Assembly (NCBI RefSeq): GCF_015206815.1
Contig: NZ_JADEXZ010000040.1
Coordinates: 1 to 53,204 of the forward strand
Direction: 5' to 3'
Source: Fortiea sp. LEGE XX443
GTDB taxonomy: Bacteria > Cyanobacteriota > Cyanobacteriia > Cyanobacteriales > Nostocaceae
DNA: 53,204 nucleotides
The position numbers and the translations under genes were made by a program. This document shows positions 35,037 to 42,257 of the stretch, in pieces; position 1 is the stretch's first letter; every line of letters starts with the position of its first letter. The notes beneath the pieces are model-generated. The model was not told the DNA's origin. It was given only the letters and a program-made list of their open reading frames with translations, and did not search any database.

Positions 35037-36596
35037 CTAATAATAATCATTCAAATTACCTAACTTTTTCCCTGTAGCGTGGAATGAACCAATAGTAGTA
35101 AACTCTAATTGTCCGTTGCCTCGGTTATAAGCTAACAGACGCAGCTGTGTACTTCCTTGGGTTAAACGTATCTCACACATATTGCCGTACCATGTTGGTG
35201 TTGAACAACCTTGATCACGTGCGGCATCTTTTATTTCTGTACCTTGTTTTACTGCTTGTATAATCGCGTATGCTTTATCAAGTGCGGCTGAATCATTGAA
35301 GCGTACTTCTGGATTATCATTGATTACATTCCATCCTTTTAGTTCTTCTGGAGATTCATTTTCATTTACTTCTTCTTTTTGTTTCTTCTTATTACCATAT
35401 TTGCTATAGTCTTCATTCTGATAATCTGAATTTTCACGTTCCAGTTTTTGGTAATCTGCTATAAGTTTTACAAGTTTTAGCCTGAGTGTTACAATCTCGT
35501 TTTTAATAGGCCACACTTCATTTATTGGTTGTTGATAATCAAGTCTGTCACTATGGCCTTTCACTGTGCCTAATGCTTTATTGATTTTTTGGATAGCAAC
35601 TCTTATACTCTGGCTTAGTTGCAGTACAGTCGAATCGGATAGATACTTCTGTGCTTCACTCAGAATTTGTTTAGCTATTTGTATTTGAGGATGTATTTCT
35701 GTTTTATATGCCTTAACAAAGTGTTTCCATCCAGGAGTAGTCGGCACATACTCAGCTATTGCTGGCCGCAAATAATCCTCGAATGTCACCTCAGTTGGAC
35801 TTTGGCCTTCTGCATTTATGGGGACTGAATCATCTAAATCTTCATCGTCATAATCGTCATAATCATCATAATCGTCATCATCGTCATACTCCTCAACCGC
35901 AACTGATTTATTACGTTTGACATGAGTTTTATGCCGTTTGCTACGACCCATTTGCACTACTTCAGATTTTAATTGTAAGTAGTTATCTTCCTCAGAATCA
36001 GGTGACTGTTTTTGCTCTATTCTTTGGAGTGTTTCACTATTTACTAATCCTCTTGTCCCCATAACATCCGCTTCTGTTTCCAATGCCTCATTATTATTAA
36101 TCTGTAATTCCATCATCTGCATTGTTGGTTTTACCCTTCCCTGCATCTGCTGGACAACGTGCCATGCTTCATGGGGTAAATGTTCTTCTTGTCCGGGTGC
36201 GACGTGAATATCTGTGCCTTGGGCGTAAGCTAATGCTTGTAATTGGGCTGGTTTGGGCGAATTATAATGAACCCTGACATCATCAAGGGAATATCCTGAT
36301 AGATTTTCAATCCCTGTTTTCAGATTATCAGGTAATCCGGTTACATTGGTTTTGACAGATGTATCCTCAGCTTTTGTCTGTAGCGCTAATTTTGGTTGTA
36401 CAGGTAATTGTCCAGCTTCGGGATTGAGAATGGCGAAATTGGGTATTTGACTTTCGTATCCTGTTGTTTGGGGCGATCGCGCTTTTTCTTTTGGTTGTCG
36501 CTGCACACCGAACGGACGAGACTCTAGGGGATGAACATCAGAAGCGATCGCCTTTTGTTCTACAGATTTCTTTTTCAATTCTAGATGAGTTCTCAT
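35037..36596 (-). CDS. eCIS-core (DUF4157) protein with acidic repeat and unknown tail, paralog 2 (519 aa)
   Basis: The ATG at 36596 (MRTHLELKKKSVEQKAIAS) follows GGAG and aligns with paralog 1. Residues 1-185 are close to that protein: RPFGVQRQPKEK, then ILNPEAGQLPVQPKLAL, LPDNLKTGIENLSGYSLDDV and HEAWH at 142-146. The similarity stops sharply after EADVMG. Next come a basic patch (GRSKRHKTHVKRNKS), a repeated acidic tract (DDYDDYDDYDDEDLDD), a long helical part about residues 290-400, and a C-terminal domain of about 100 residues ending QLEFTTIGSFHATGKKLG. The tail has GCSTPTWYGNMCEIRLTQG and RLLAYNRGNGQL, vaguely like a small toxin fold, but I cannot assign it. Confidence 0.82.
   Translation of the reverse strand: MRTHLELKKKSVEQKAIASDVHPLESRPFGVQRQPKEKARSPQTTGYESQIPNFAILNPEAGQLPVQPKLALQTKAEDTSVKTNVTGLPDNLKTGIENLSGYSLDDVRVHYNSPKPAQLQALAYAQGTDIHVAPGQEEHLPHEAWHVVQQMQGRVKPTMQMMELQINNNEALETEADVMGTRGLVNSETLQRIEQKQSPDSEEDNYLQLKSEVVQMGRSKRHKTHVKRNKSVAVEEYDDDDDYDDYDDYDDEDLDDSVPINAEGQSPTEVTFEDYLRPAIAEYVPTTPGWKHFVKAYKTEIHPQIQIAKQILSEAQKYLSDSTVLQLSQSIRVAIQKINKALGTVKGHSDRLDYQQPINEVWPIKNEIVTLRLKLVKLIADYQKLERENSDYQNEDYSKYGNKKKQKEEVNENESPEELKGWNVINDNPEVRFNDSAALDKAYAIIQAVKQGTEIKDAARDQGCSTPTWYGNMCEIRLTQGSTQLRLLAYNRGNGQLEFTTIGSFHATGKKLGNLNDYY
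35834..35892. repeat. Trinucleotide-like tandem repeat encoding an Asp/Tyr tract
   Basis: Units of the type ATCGTCATA encode repeated DDY on the minus strand within paralog 2. Such tracts can change length by slippage. Confidence 0.7.
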
Positions 36597-36669
36597 CGCC
36601 AAACTCCGCTCGCCGCAAGGTAATACTCTATTCTCTCATCTTTCTAGGTAATGCAGATTAGACTTTCGT

Positions 36670-36972
36670 TTAATATACAGGCAATGTTTCACGATCAGCA
36701 GCAGCTTCCACCTTACTGCGTAATCGAGCCAGCACCACATCTACATTTAAAATATCACCTCGCTCGGCTGCCCTTACGCCTTCTTCAATCTTTAGTCGTG
36801 TTTGTTCGACCCAAGCTAGATATTCTGTAGTTTCTTCGGAATCTTGCTGTATTATCTCGTCAGCGAGGAGAACAAGAGCTGTGTCAATTGCATCTTCTAG
36901 AGAAGTATACCCACCCTGCTGCGAGAGAAATTCAAGAACTTGACTCTGCTGTGTACTAAGGGTGATTTGCAT
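36670..36972 (-). CDS. Type II antitoxin-like protein, orphan (100 aa)
   Basis: The N-terminus MQITLSTQQSQVLEFLSQQG followed by GYTSLEDAIDTALVLLADEI is the pattern of ParD-like ribbon-helix-helix antitoxins that bind DNA as dimers. The C-terminal part (LAWVEQTRLKIEEGVRAAER, then GDILNVDVVLARLRSKVEAA) would normally wrap a RelE/ParE-type toxin. No such toxin gene is present: the next minus-strand gene, 73 bp on, is eCIS-core paralog 2. It is therefore either an orphan antitoxin or, more speculatively, linked to the neighbouring effector genes. The odd last residues ETLPVY suggest the original C-terminus may have been altered. Confidence 0.75.
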   Translation of the reverse strand: MQITLSTQQSQVLEFLSQQGGYTSLEDAIDTALVLLADEIIQQDSEETTEYLAWVEQTRLKIEEGVRAAERGDILNVDVVLARLRSKVEAAADRETLPVY

Positions 36973-37069
36973 ATCTATTCACTGCTTGAGGCTATTAGTT
37001 GGAGTTTTACACGAGTAGTCACATTTTAATATAGCATTCGTTTTGCGATCGCCTGAGTTTCAAAACATT

Positions 37070-39076
37070 TTATAAAATCCATCCTTTCACCTCCACATCT
37101 GTTAAAGGGCGCTCCATTTTAATATATTCACTTTTCGCCGCTTGCAAAAGATGTTTCATCCCCACAGGTTCATCGCTATCTGCGGCTACAAAGGCTGCAT
37201 TCAGGGCAATGTTACGAATATTTCCGCCAGCAACACTTAGCTTGGCTAATTTTTCAAAATCTAAATCTGCGGTTGGGGTTTGGCTGGGATACACTCGTCG
37301 CCAAATCTCGGCGCGTTGTTTGGCATCGGGAAAGGGAAACTGAACGATAAAGCGGATGCGGCGCAGAAATGCCTGATCTAAGGAGGCTTTTAAATTGGTG
37401 GTGAGAATTGCTAAACCTCGGTAGGCTTCCATGCGTTGCAAAAGATAGCTTACCTCAATATTGGCGTGGCGATCGTGGGAGTCTTTCACTTCGGTACGTT
37501 TGCCAAATAAGGCATCGGCTTCATCAAACAACAGAATTACTCCACCACCTTCAGCCGCATCAAACACCCGCCGTAAGTTCTTTTCTGTCTCCCCAATATA
37601 TTTGCTTACCACCGCACTCAAATCAATTCGATACACATCAAGATTGAGGGCATTACCTAAAACTTCCGCCGCCAATGTCTTGCCTGTACCACTGGCTCCC
37701 GCAAACAAGGCACTAATCCCTAAACCCCGTTGTCCCTTAGCAGCAAATCCCCACTGTTCATACACTTTCGATCGCTGGCGCAGATGTGCGGCAACATCTT
37801 GTAACACACTCAACTCATTAGGCGGTAATACCAAATCCTCCCACTCCGCAGTTGCGGCAATGCGTTGTGCTAGTTCATCTAAGCGAGGACGCGCTTGGGT
37901 ACGACAAGCATTCCAGAGGAAAGTGCTGAGTGCTGTTAGCGGAAGCGGGAGTTGAGCAGCGTGCTGAGTGCTGAGTGCTTCCCATTTGCCTCTTACTTCG
38001 GTGCAAACGATGTGAATAGTAGAGGTACTAAGGTTGAAGTGGGAAACTAGATTACCTATTTGTCCGTTTAGGGTGGGAGTTAATTCACCTAATGCAGTTT
38101 GCCACACCTGGCGCTGTTCTGCTGGAGTGGGGTGCTGCACTTCTAAGGTGAGCAAAGAACGCTGAATGAGACGACGACGTTCTAAACAACAGACAATTAT
38201 GGGGGCTTGGAGAGAGTCTAGCAGTTGAGTAATATTATGCTCTTTACTGCTGTCTTGAGATTCTAAGCGATCGCAATCCAGAAATATCACTCGTCGATGT
38301 AGTCGCCATTCCCGTTCCCACAAACAGCGAAGCAGATGCAGTTGATTAATATCATTGGGGAGGGTATTGGCAGAAACAGTATATCCTGTTAATCCGAGAA
38401 GATGACAAGCTGTTGCGGCGATCGCTTTTTTGCTGGCTGTTTCTATTCCACAAAGCTGCAACACGGGTAAAACACGATTTTCTTGGGAAGCTTGTACCCA
38501 ACAGTTCGCCATTTGTTCAGCTAGAGCATGATGCGAAGTGACTAAGTTCTCTGTCTGTAATGGCGATACTCCCAATTGCTGCCAGCGTTCATCTAGGGGC
38601 TGTAATCCTGCTAGGTAATGTACAATTTGCTCATCCAACCGCAAAGGACACATAGTAAGGGCGTTACCTGCTCCCATCTCTACTAATCGCCAGCGCCGTA
38701 GTGGTGCATCTTGGGTGAGTGCGCCCCAATAAGGAGATGATGAAATGGATAAGGCTAAACTGAATGTGGGATATTCTGACTGCGGCTGATTCTGAGCCTC
38801 AGCACACAATTTACCCCAAGAGCTATCTAACTCCATCCCAGCACACAACAGGATAATTTCCCGCTCAAATGACGATAAGCCAAAAATTTGACAAAGTTGT
38901 TCCAAGGCTGGGGGTGTTGTTTCAAAAGCAGGATGATGAGCTAACTGCTTCTCCTGTTCTACATCTGCTTTTGGTTCAATTCGCCGTTCTAAAACTCGAC
39001 GAGTTTGAGAGAGTAAGTCAATTAAATAACGGTGATTTGCAGTATACCAATCTTCTGTAACAGCGTGGGATAGCAT
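37070..39076 (-). CDS. AAA+ ATPase of eCIS type (668 aa)
   Basis: The N-terminal region (residues 1-170, for example ALEQLCQIFGLSSFEREIIL) and the AAA+ module match the ATPase found with contractile injection systems (Afp15-like). The Walker A FAGASGTGKTLAAEVLG lies at about residues 456-472; Walker B VILLFDEADALFG at about 512-524; the sensor 1 and arginine-finger region LTTNLKASLDQAFLRRIRF follows. The exact role in eCIS is unclear; assembly or cargo loading is proposed. The module is intact. Residues about 369-384 ([19 protein letters not shown]) are encoded by an intergenic-type repeat whose exact copy lies at 39167-39213. It precedes the antitoxin and effector genes on the same strand and could be the first gene of a unit. 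Confidence 0.85.
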   Translation of the reverse strand: MLSHAVTEDWYTANHRYLIDLLSQTRRVLERRIEPKADVEQEKQLAHHPAFETTPPALEQLCQIFGLSSFEREIILLCAGMELDSSWGKLCAEAQNQPQSEYPTFSLALSISSSPYWGALTQDAPLRRWRLVEMGAGNALTMCPLRLDEQIVHYLAGLQPLDERWQQLGVSPLQTENLVTSHHALAEQMANCWVQASQENRVLPVLQLCGIETASKKAIAATACHLLGLTGYTVSANTLPNDINQLHLLRCLWEREWRLHRRVIFLDCDRLESQDSSKEHNITQLLDSLQAPIIVCCLERRRLIQRSLLTLEVQHPTPAEQRQVWQTALGELTPTLNGQIGNLVSHFNLSTSTIHIVCTEVRGKWEALSTQHAAQLPLPLTALSTFLWNACRTQARPRLDELAQRIAATAEWEDLVLPPNELSVLQDVAAHLRQRSKVYEQWGFAAKGQRGLGISALFAGASGTGKTLAAEVLGNALNLDVYRIDLSAVVSKYIGETEKNLRRVFDAAEGGGVILLFDEADALFGKRTEVKDSHDRHANIEVSYLLQRMEAYRGLAILTTNLKASLDQAFLRRIRFIVQFPFPDAKQRAEIWRRVYPSQTPTADLDFEKLAKLSVAGGNIRNIALNAAFVAADSDEPVGMKHLLQAAKSEYIKMERPLTDVEVKGWIL
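37924..37970. repeat. GTGCTGAG-family repeat inside the AAA+ coding sequence
   Basis: The 47 bp here are the exact reverse complement of 39167-39213; with the adjoining AAA/TTT the match is 50 bp. The reading frame is kept. Confidence 0.9.
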
Positions 39077-39166
39077 GTATTTAGTTAGTTTTATCTTTTA
39101 ACTTATAGCAGCCAAATATGTTACGACAGTCTTGATTCCTCAAAACCTCTCATCGGCTGAATTTTA

Positions 39167-39213
39167 ACTCAGCACGCTGCTCAACTCCCGCTTCCGCTAA
39201 CAGCACTCAGCAC
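39167..39213. repeat. GTGCTGAG-family repeat, intergenic copy
   Basis: This 47-bp exact inverted copy of 37924-37970 lies between the AAA+ gene and the cysteine desulfurase gene. Confidence 0.9.
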
Positions 39214-39222
39214 TTTGCTATA

Positions 39223-40389
39223 CTAAACCAAAGTTTTTTGTTTGCGTAAACTTTGAATGGTTGCGATCGCATGTTTCGCTACTAGATCAATTTCCTCGGT
39301 AGTGTTAAATCGTCCAATGCCAAACCGCACGGAAGCATAGGCTAGTTGCTCAGAATTTCCTAAGGCTGTGAGAACATGGGAAGGTGCGGTAACTGCCGAG
39401 GAACAAGCAGAACCAGAAGATACTGCCATGACTGGTTGCAGTCCGAGAGAAAGTGCTGCACCATCAACTCCCGCAACACTGATATTTAAGTTTCCTGCTA
39501 AACGTTGCGTCGGATGCCCGTTGAGGTGAATTCCTGCTAACTGCGACAGTTGTAACCACAATCTTTCTCTTAATTGAGTCAGGCGTAAATTTTCTGTTGC
39601 TCGTTCCGCTAAAGCAATTTCTACCGCTTTACCAAAACCAACAATTTGCGGCGTGTATAATGTTCCCGATCGCATTCCTCGTTCATGTCCCCCGCCGTGT
39701 AACTGTGGTGCAAGCTGCACTCTGGGGTTACGCCGACGGACATATAATGCACCGATACCCTTGGCTCCATATACTTTATGAGCCGTCAGCGACATCAAAT
39801 CAATGTTCATCGCTTGCACATCTAAGGGAATTTTACCAATAGCTTGGGCAGCATCTGTATGAAAAATGATATTGCGATTGCGGCACATTTCCCCAATTTC
39901 TGCTAACGGTTGCAACACCCCAATTTCATTATTAGCCGCCATTACTGAAACCAAAATTGTTTCTGAACGCAAGGCTTTTTCTAATTCAATTAAATCAATT
40001 ATTCCGTCTTGTTGCACCGGTAGAATTGTAATTCCAAAACCCAGAGTTTTCAGATATTCGCAAGGGTCTAAAACTGCTTTATGTTCAGTAGCAACAGTAA
40101 TAATATGCTGACCTTTTTTAAAATAAGCTTCCGCTACACCTTTAATCGCTAAATTATTCGCTTCCGTTGCCCCACTAGTAAATACAATTTCTTCTGGTGT
40201 GGCGTTAATTGCTGCTGCTAATATTTCTCGTGTTTGTCTTACAGCCGCTTCTGCTTCCCAACCATAAACATGATTAATACTCGCTGGGTTGCCAAATTTT
40301 TCTGTGAAATATGGCAACATTGCTGCTAATACTCTTTCATCTACAGGGGTGGTAGCATGAGAGTCTAAATATATGGGACGATTAGACAT
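39223..40389 (-). CDS. Cysteine desulfurase, NifS/IscS type (388 aa)
   Basis: The PLP enzyme takes sulfur from cysteine for Fe-S clusters and thiolated cofactors. Motifs are YLDSHATTPVDERVLAAM, the His/Asp cofactor contacts FTSGATEANNLAIKG, ATEHKAVL and FHTDAAQAIGKIPLDV, the PLP lysine in SLTAHKVYGAKGIGALY, and the catalytic Cys loop SSGSACSSAV. The length and loop place it in the class I (IscS/NifS) group, but no nif or isc genes surround it, so it is probably a housekeeping copy. The gene at 40393 ends 3 bp before this start on the same strand, so the two may be cotranscribed. Confidence 0.95.
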   Translation of the reverse strand: MSNRPIYLDSHATTPVDERVLAAMLPYFTEKFGNPASINHVYGWEAEAAVRQTREILAAAINATPEEIVFTSGATEANNLAIKGVAEAYFKKGQHIITVATEHKAVLDPCEYLKTLGFGITILPVQQDGIIDLIELEKALRSETILVSVMAANNEIGVLQPLAEIGEMCRNRNIIFHTDAAQAIGKIPLDVQAMNIDLMSLTAHKVYGAKGIGALYVRRRNPRVQLAPQLHGGGHERGMRSGTLYTPQIVGFGKAVEIALAERATENLRLTQLRERLWLQLSQLAGIHLNGHPTQRLAGNLNISVAGVDGAALSLGLQPVMAVSSGSACSSAVTAPSHVLTALGNSEQLAYASVRFGIGRFNTTEEIDLVAKHAIATIQSLRKQKTLV

Positions 40390-40392
40390 AGA

Positions 40393-41049
40393 TTAGTTGA
40401 TAACTTGACTTAAGTTTTTTAATATTTGCAAAACTTTATATAATTCGTTTTCTCGTCTAGATAAAGTAAATTTATCAGATAAAGCATATCTAGATTTATC
40501 TTGCTTGATTAACTTGATAAATTGAAAATCTTCACCATTTGTAACCAACCCAAATACAGGTTTGTCTGTATTTGGACTAGTAAGCATATAAGATAGTGCT
40601 TGAGGAATGGCATCGATAAGAGATAAACTCACTTTTTTTGATTCTATTACCAGGAGCCAAAATTCTTCTTGAATAACCAAAACGTCTATTCTACCACGAA
40701 CAATTTCTACCTCTACCTCATCTTCTTCATCTGTTTCTACTTCATTTTTGATGGCAATTTCTACAGATTTTTCCGTGGCGATCGCAAATGGCTCTTGATA
40801 AAACCCTGCTAAATCTAACAATGGCGATAGTACCACCATTTTGACAGCATTTTCTAAGATAGGCGGACGTTTAACCAAGCTTAAAAAATTAGTTTTTACC
40901 CTATCTAAATACTGTTGCTCAAAATTTGTTACTTCAGATAAATGCTCCAACCATTCTGGAAAAAATCCTTCTTCTTCTGATAGTTTTAAACTAAATCTTT
41001 TTTCTAAATAGGCAAGTCCGATAGTCCTAGCTTGGATCACTTGTACCAT
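40393..41049 (-). CDS. Nuclease-like protein with PD-(D/E)xK signature (218 aa)
   Basis: The start at ATG 41049 (MVQVIQARTIGLAYLEKRFS) is preferred to 41073, whose first codons look non-conserved. The middle carries VEIVRGRIDVLVI, then FWLLVIESKK, a D...ExK pattern like the N-terminal nuclease part of type I restriction subunits (HsdR-like). It is followed by ALSYMLTSPNTDKPVFGLVT, also common in that fold. No helicase or methylase genes are near, so it is not a restriction system. A Uma2-type gene lies 37 bp upstream on the same strand. Cyanobacterial genomes have many such orphan nuclease-like genes without known roles. Confidence 0.75.
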   Translation of the reverse strand: MVQVIQARTIGLAYLEKRFSLKLSEEEGFFPEWLEHLSEVTNFEQQYLDRVKTNFLSLVKRPPILENAVKMVVLSPLLDLAGFYQEPFAIATEKSVEIAIKNEVETDEEDEVEVEIVRGRIDVLVIQEEFWLLVIESKKVSLSLIDAIPQALSYMLTSPNTDKPVFGLVTNGEDFQFIKLIKQDKSRYALSDKFTLSRRENELYKVLQILKNLSQVIN

Positions 41050-41086
41050 AGTCAAACTGAAATACTTAACCAATGAAAAATCTGCC

Positions 41087-41806
41087 TTAACTAAGATTAT
41101 CGGGATCTATTCCCAAAGCTCTTAATTGTTCTGCTAGTTTTTGAGCGCGTCTTGCTTCTTCTTGAGCGCGTTGTTCTGCTAATTCAGCACGTTTTTGTGC
41201 TTCTTTAATTTGTTCTTCTGGAGTGGGATATCTTTTGCCATTTTCATCGTACCAGTAAAGCCATTCTCTAGTTACGCCGCAGTAATTCCCGCGATCGCAA
41301 CCAATTCCTAAACCAATTTCTGGTAACCAAACGGGATTTCCTGTTTGTAATTGATACTTACCATTAATTAATTTATGCACTTCCAAGCGCGGTTTGCGGC
41401 GACGACGAGGAGAGTAAATCACATAATAAAGTACACCCAATGTCTCATATTGATTTAATTTATCGCTGTATTCCTTGCGATAATTTTGGGAAACTACTTC
41501 TAACGCTAAAATTGGTATAACATTTTCATCCCATAGCACATAACTGGGACGCAGCTCCTCATCATAAAATCGTTCTACTCCCAAACTTAAAAATCCATCT
41601 GGGACAATTGGCGGTTCATCAGGGTCATAATAAATACCCATATCTATGCCAAATAACCAGTCCATCCTTTCAGACCAAAGTATGAGTAAAATTGCTTTGA
41701 GCAACCCTGGTATTAATTCTTGCAGTTCATTATCCACAGGAGTTTCATCAGAGTCTGGCAGTTCTTCGGCAGAGAGTAAGTACCTTGGCAAGTTGTACTC
41801 TAACAT
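41087..41806 (-). CDS. Uma2 family endonuclease-like protein (DUF820, 239 aa)
   Basis: The ATG at 41806 (MLEYNLPRYLLSAEELPDSD) follows GAGGA, so it was preferred to 41821. Family features are IYYDPDEPPIVPDGFLSLG, then VIPILALEVVSQNYRKEYSD, KLNQYETLGVLYYVIYSPRR and LEVHKLINGKYQL. The D...ExV pattern fits a PD-(D/E)xK-like fold. The C-terminus is a charged coiled coil (ELAEQRAQEEARRAQKLAEQ). Uma2 genes are greatly expanded in cyanobacteria and their role is unknown. It lies upstream of the nuclease-like gene at 40393 with a 37-bp gap, so the two probably share a transcript. Confidence 0.9.
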   Translation of the reverse strand: MLEYNLPRYLLSAEELPDSDETPVDNELQELIPGLLKAILLILWSERMDWLFGIDMGIYYDPDEPPIVPDGFLSLGVERFYDEELRPSYVLWDENVIPILALEVVSQNYRKEYSDKLNQYETLGVLYYVIYSPRRRRKPRLEVHKLINGKYQLQTGNPVWLPEIGLGIGCDRGNYCGVTREWLYWYDENGKRYPTPEEQIKEAQKRAELAEQRAQEEARRAQKLAEQLRALGIDPDNLS

Positions 41807-42257
41807 GACTGGTTTCCTCAAAACTCACAGAAACTTGGCGAATCTACTCACGCCAGTATCTTCATCTGAAATTATAGCGATTTCGTAGTGATACCAATTC
41901 TTAATGACGCTCGTTCGCCCTTGGCGTGCCGTAGGCAAGACTCGCTAACGTAATTCGTATACTAAAAACTGCTGGGAAGTTGACTTTTAAACGCAGAGGT
42001 ACGCAAAGTGTTTTAACACTTAATAAATATCTTAGTTTTTTGACTCGGTTATTGGTTTATATTTACCAGAGGGTGTACTAGCAGCCACTCATCTTCAAAA
42101 GACTAGGAGTCCGTGCAAGTGAAATTTTAATCACAACATCGCAAGATGTGAAAGCCAGGTAGATATTAAAACGAATATTTTTTGCTGAATTGCAACGGAT
42201 AAGGACTAAACTAAAAAGTCTTGTACAGCAAAACCTATAGAATTAAACGAAGTAATC
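41807..42257. other. Divergent region between the Uma2 gene and serA
   Basis: About 450 bp. It holds repeat debris around 41900-41960 (GCTCGTTCGCCC and a TAATTCGTA word), and a structured stretch at 42068-42170 that would lie in the serA leader. No gene is supported. Confidence 0.55.
42068..42170 (+). promoter_or_regulatory. Structured leader before serA, possible riboswitch-like RNA
   Basis: Two hairpins lie 90-140 bp before serA: GTGA/TCAC (42119-42134) and ACATC-GCAA-GATGT (42136-42149), the latter with a GNRA tetraloop. They are followed by GAAAGCCAGGTAGAT. The words GGAGTCCGTGCAAGT and GAAAGCCAGG resemble parts of cobalamin riboswitches, but the conserved CCCGCnACTGT core is missing, so this is not called as one. 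Confidence 0.25.

Noticed and set aside
39223-40389. nifS of a nitrogen-fixation cluster
   Set aside because: No nif genes lie nearby, so only the general cysteine desulfurase call is made.
40393-41806. Restriction-modification system
   Set aside because: Neither a methyltransferase nor a helicase or specificity gene is nearby.
42068-42170. Cobalamin riboswitch before serA
   Set aside because: Only scattered words match; the conserved central core is missing. Kept as a structured leader of unknown type.
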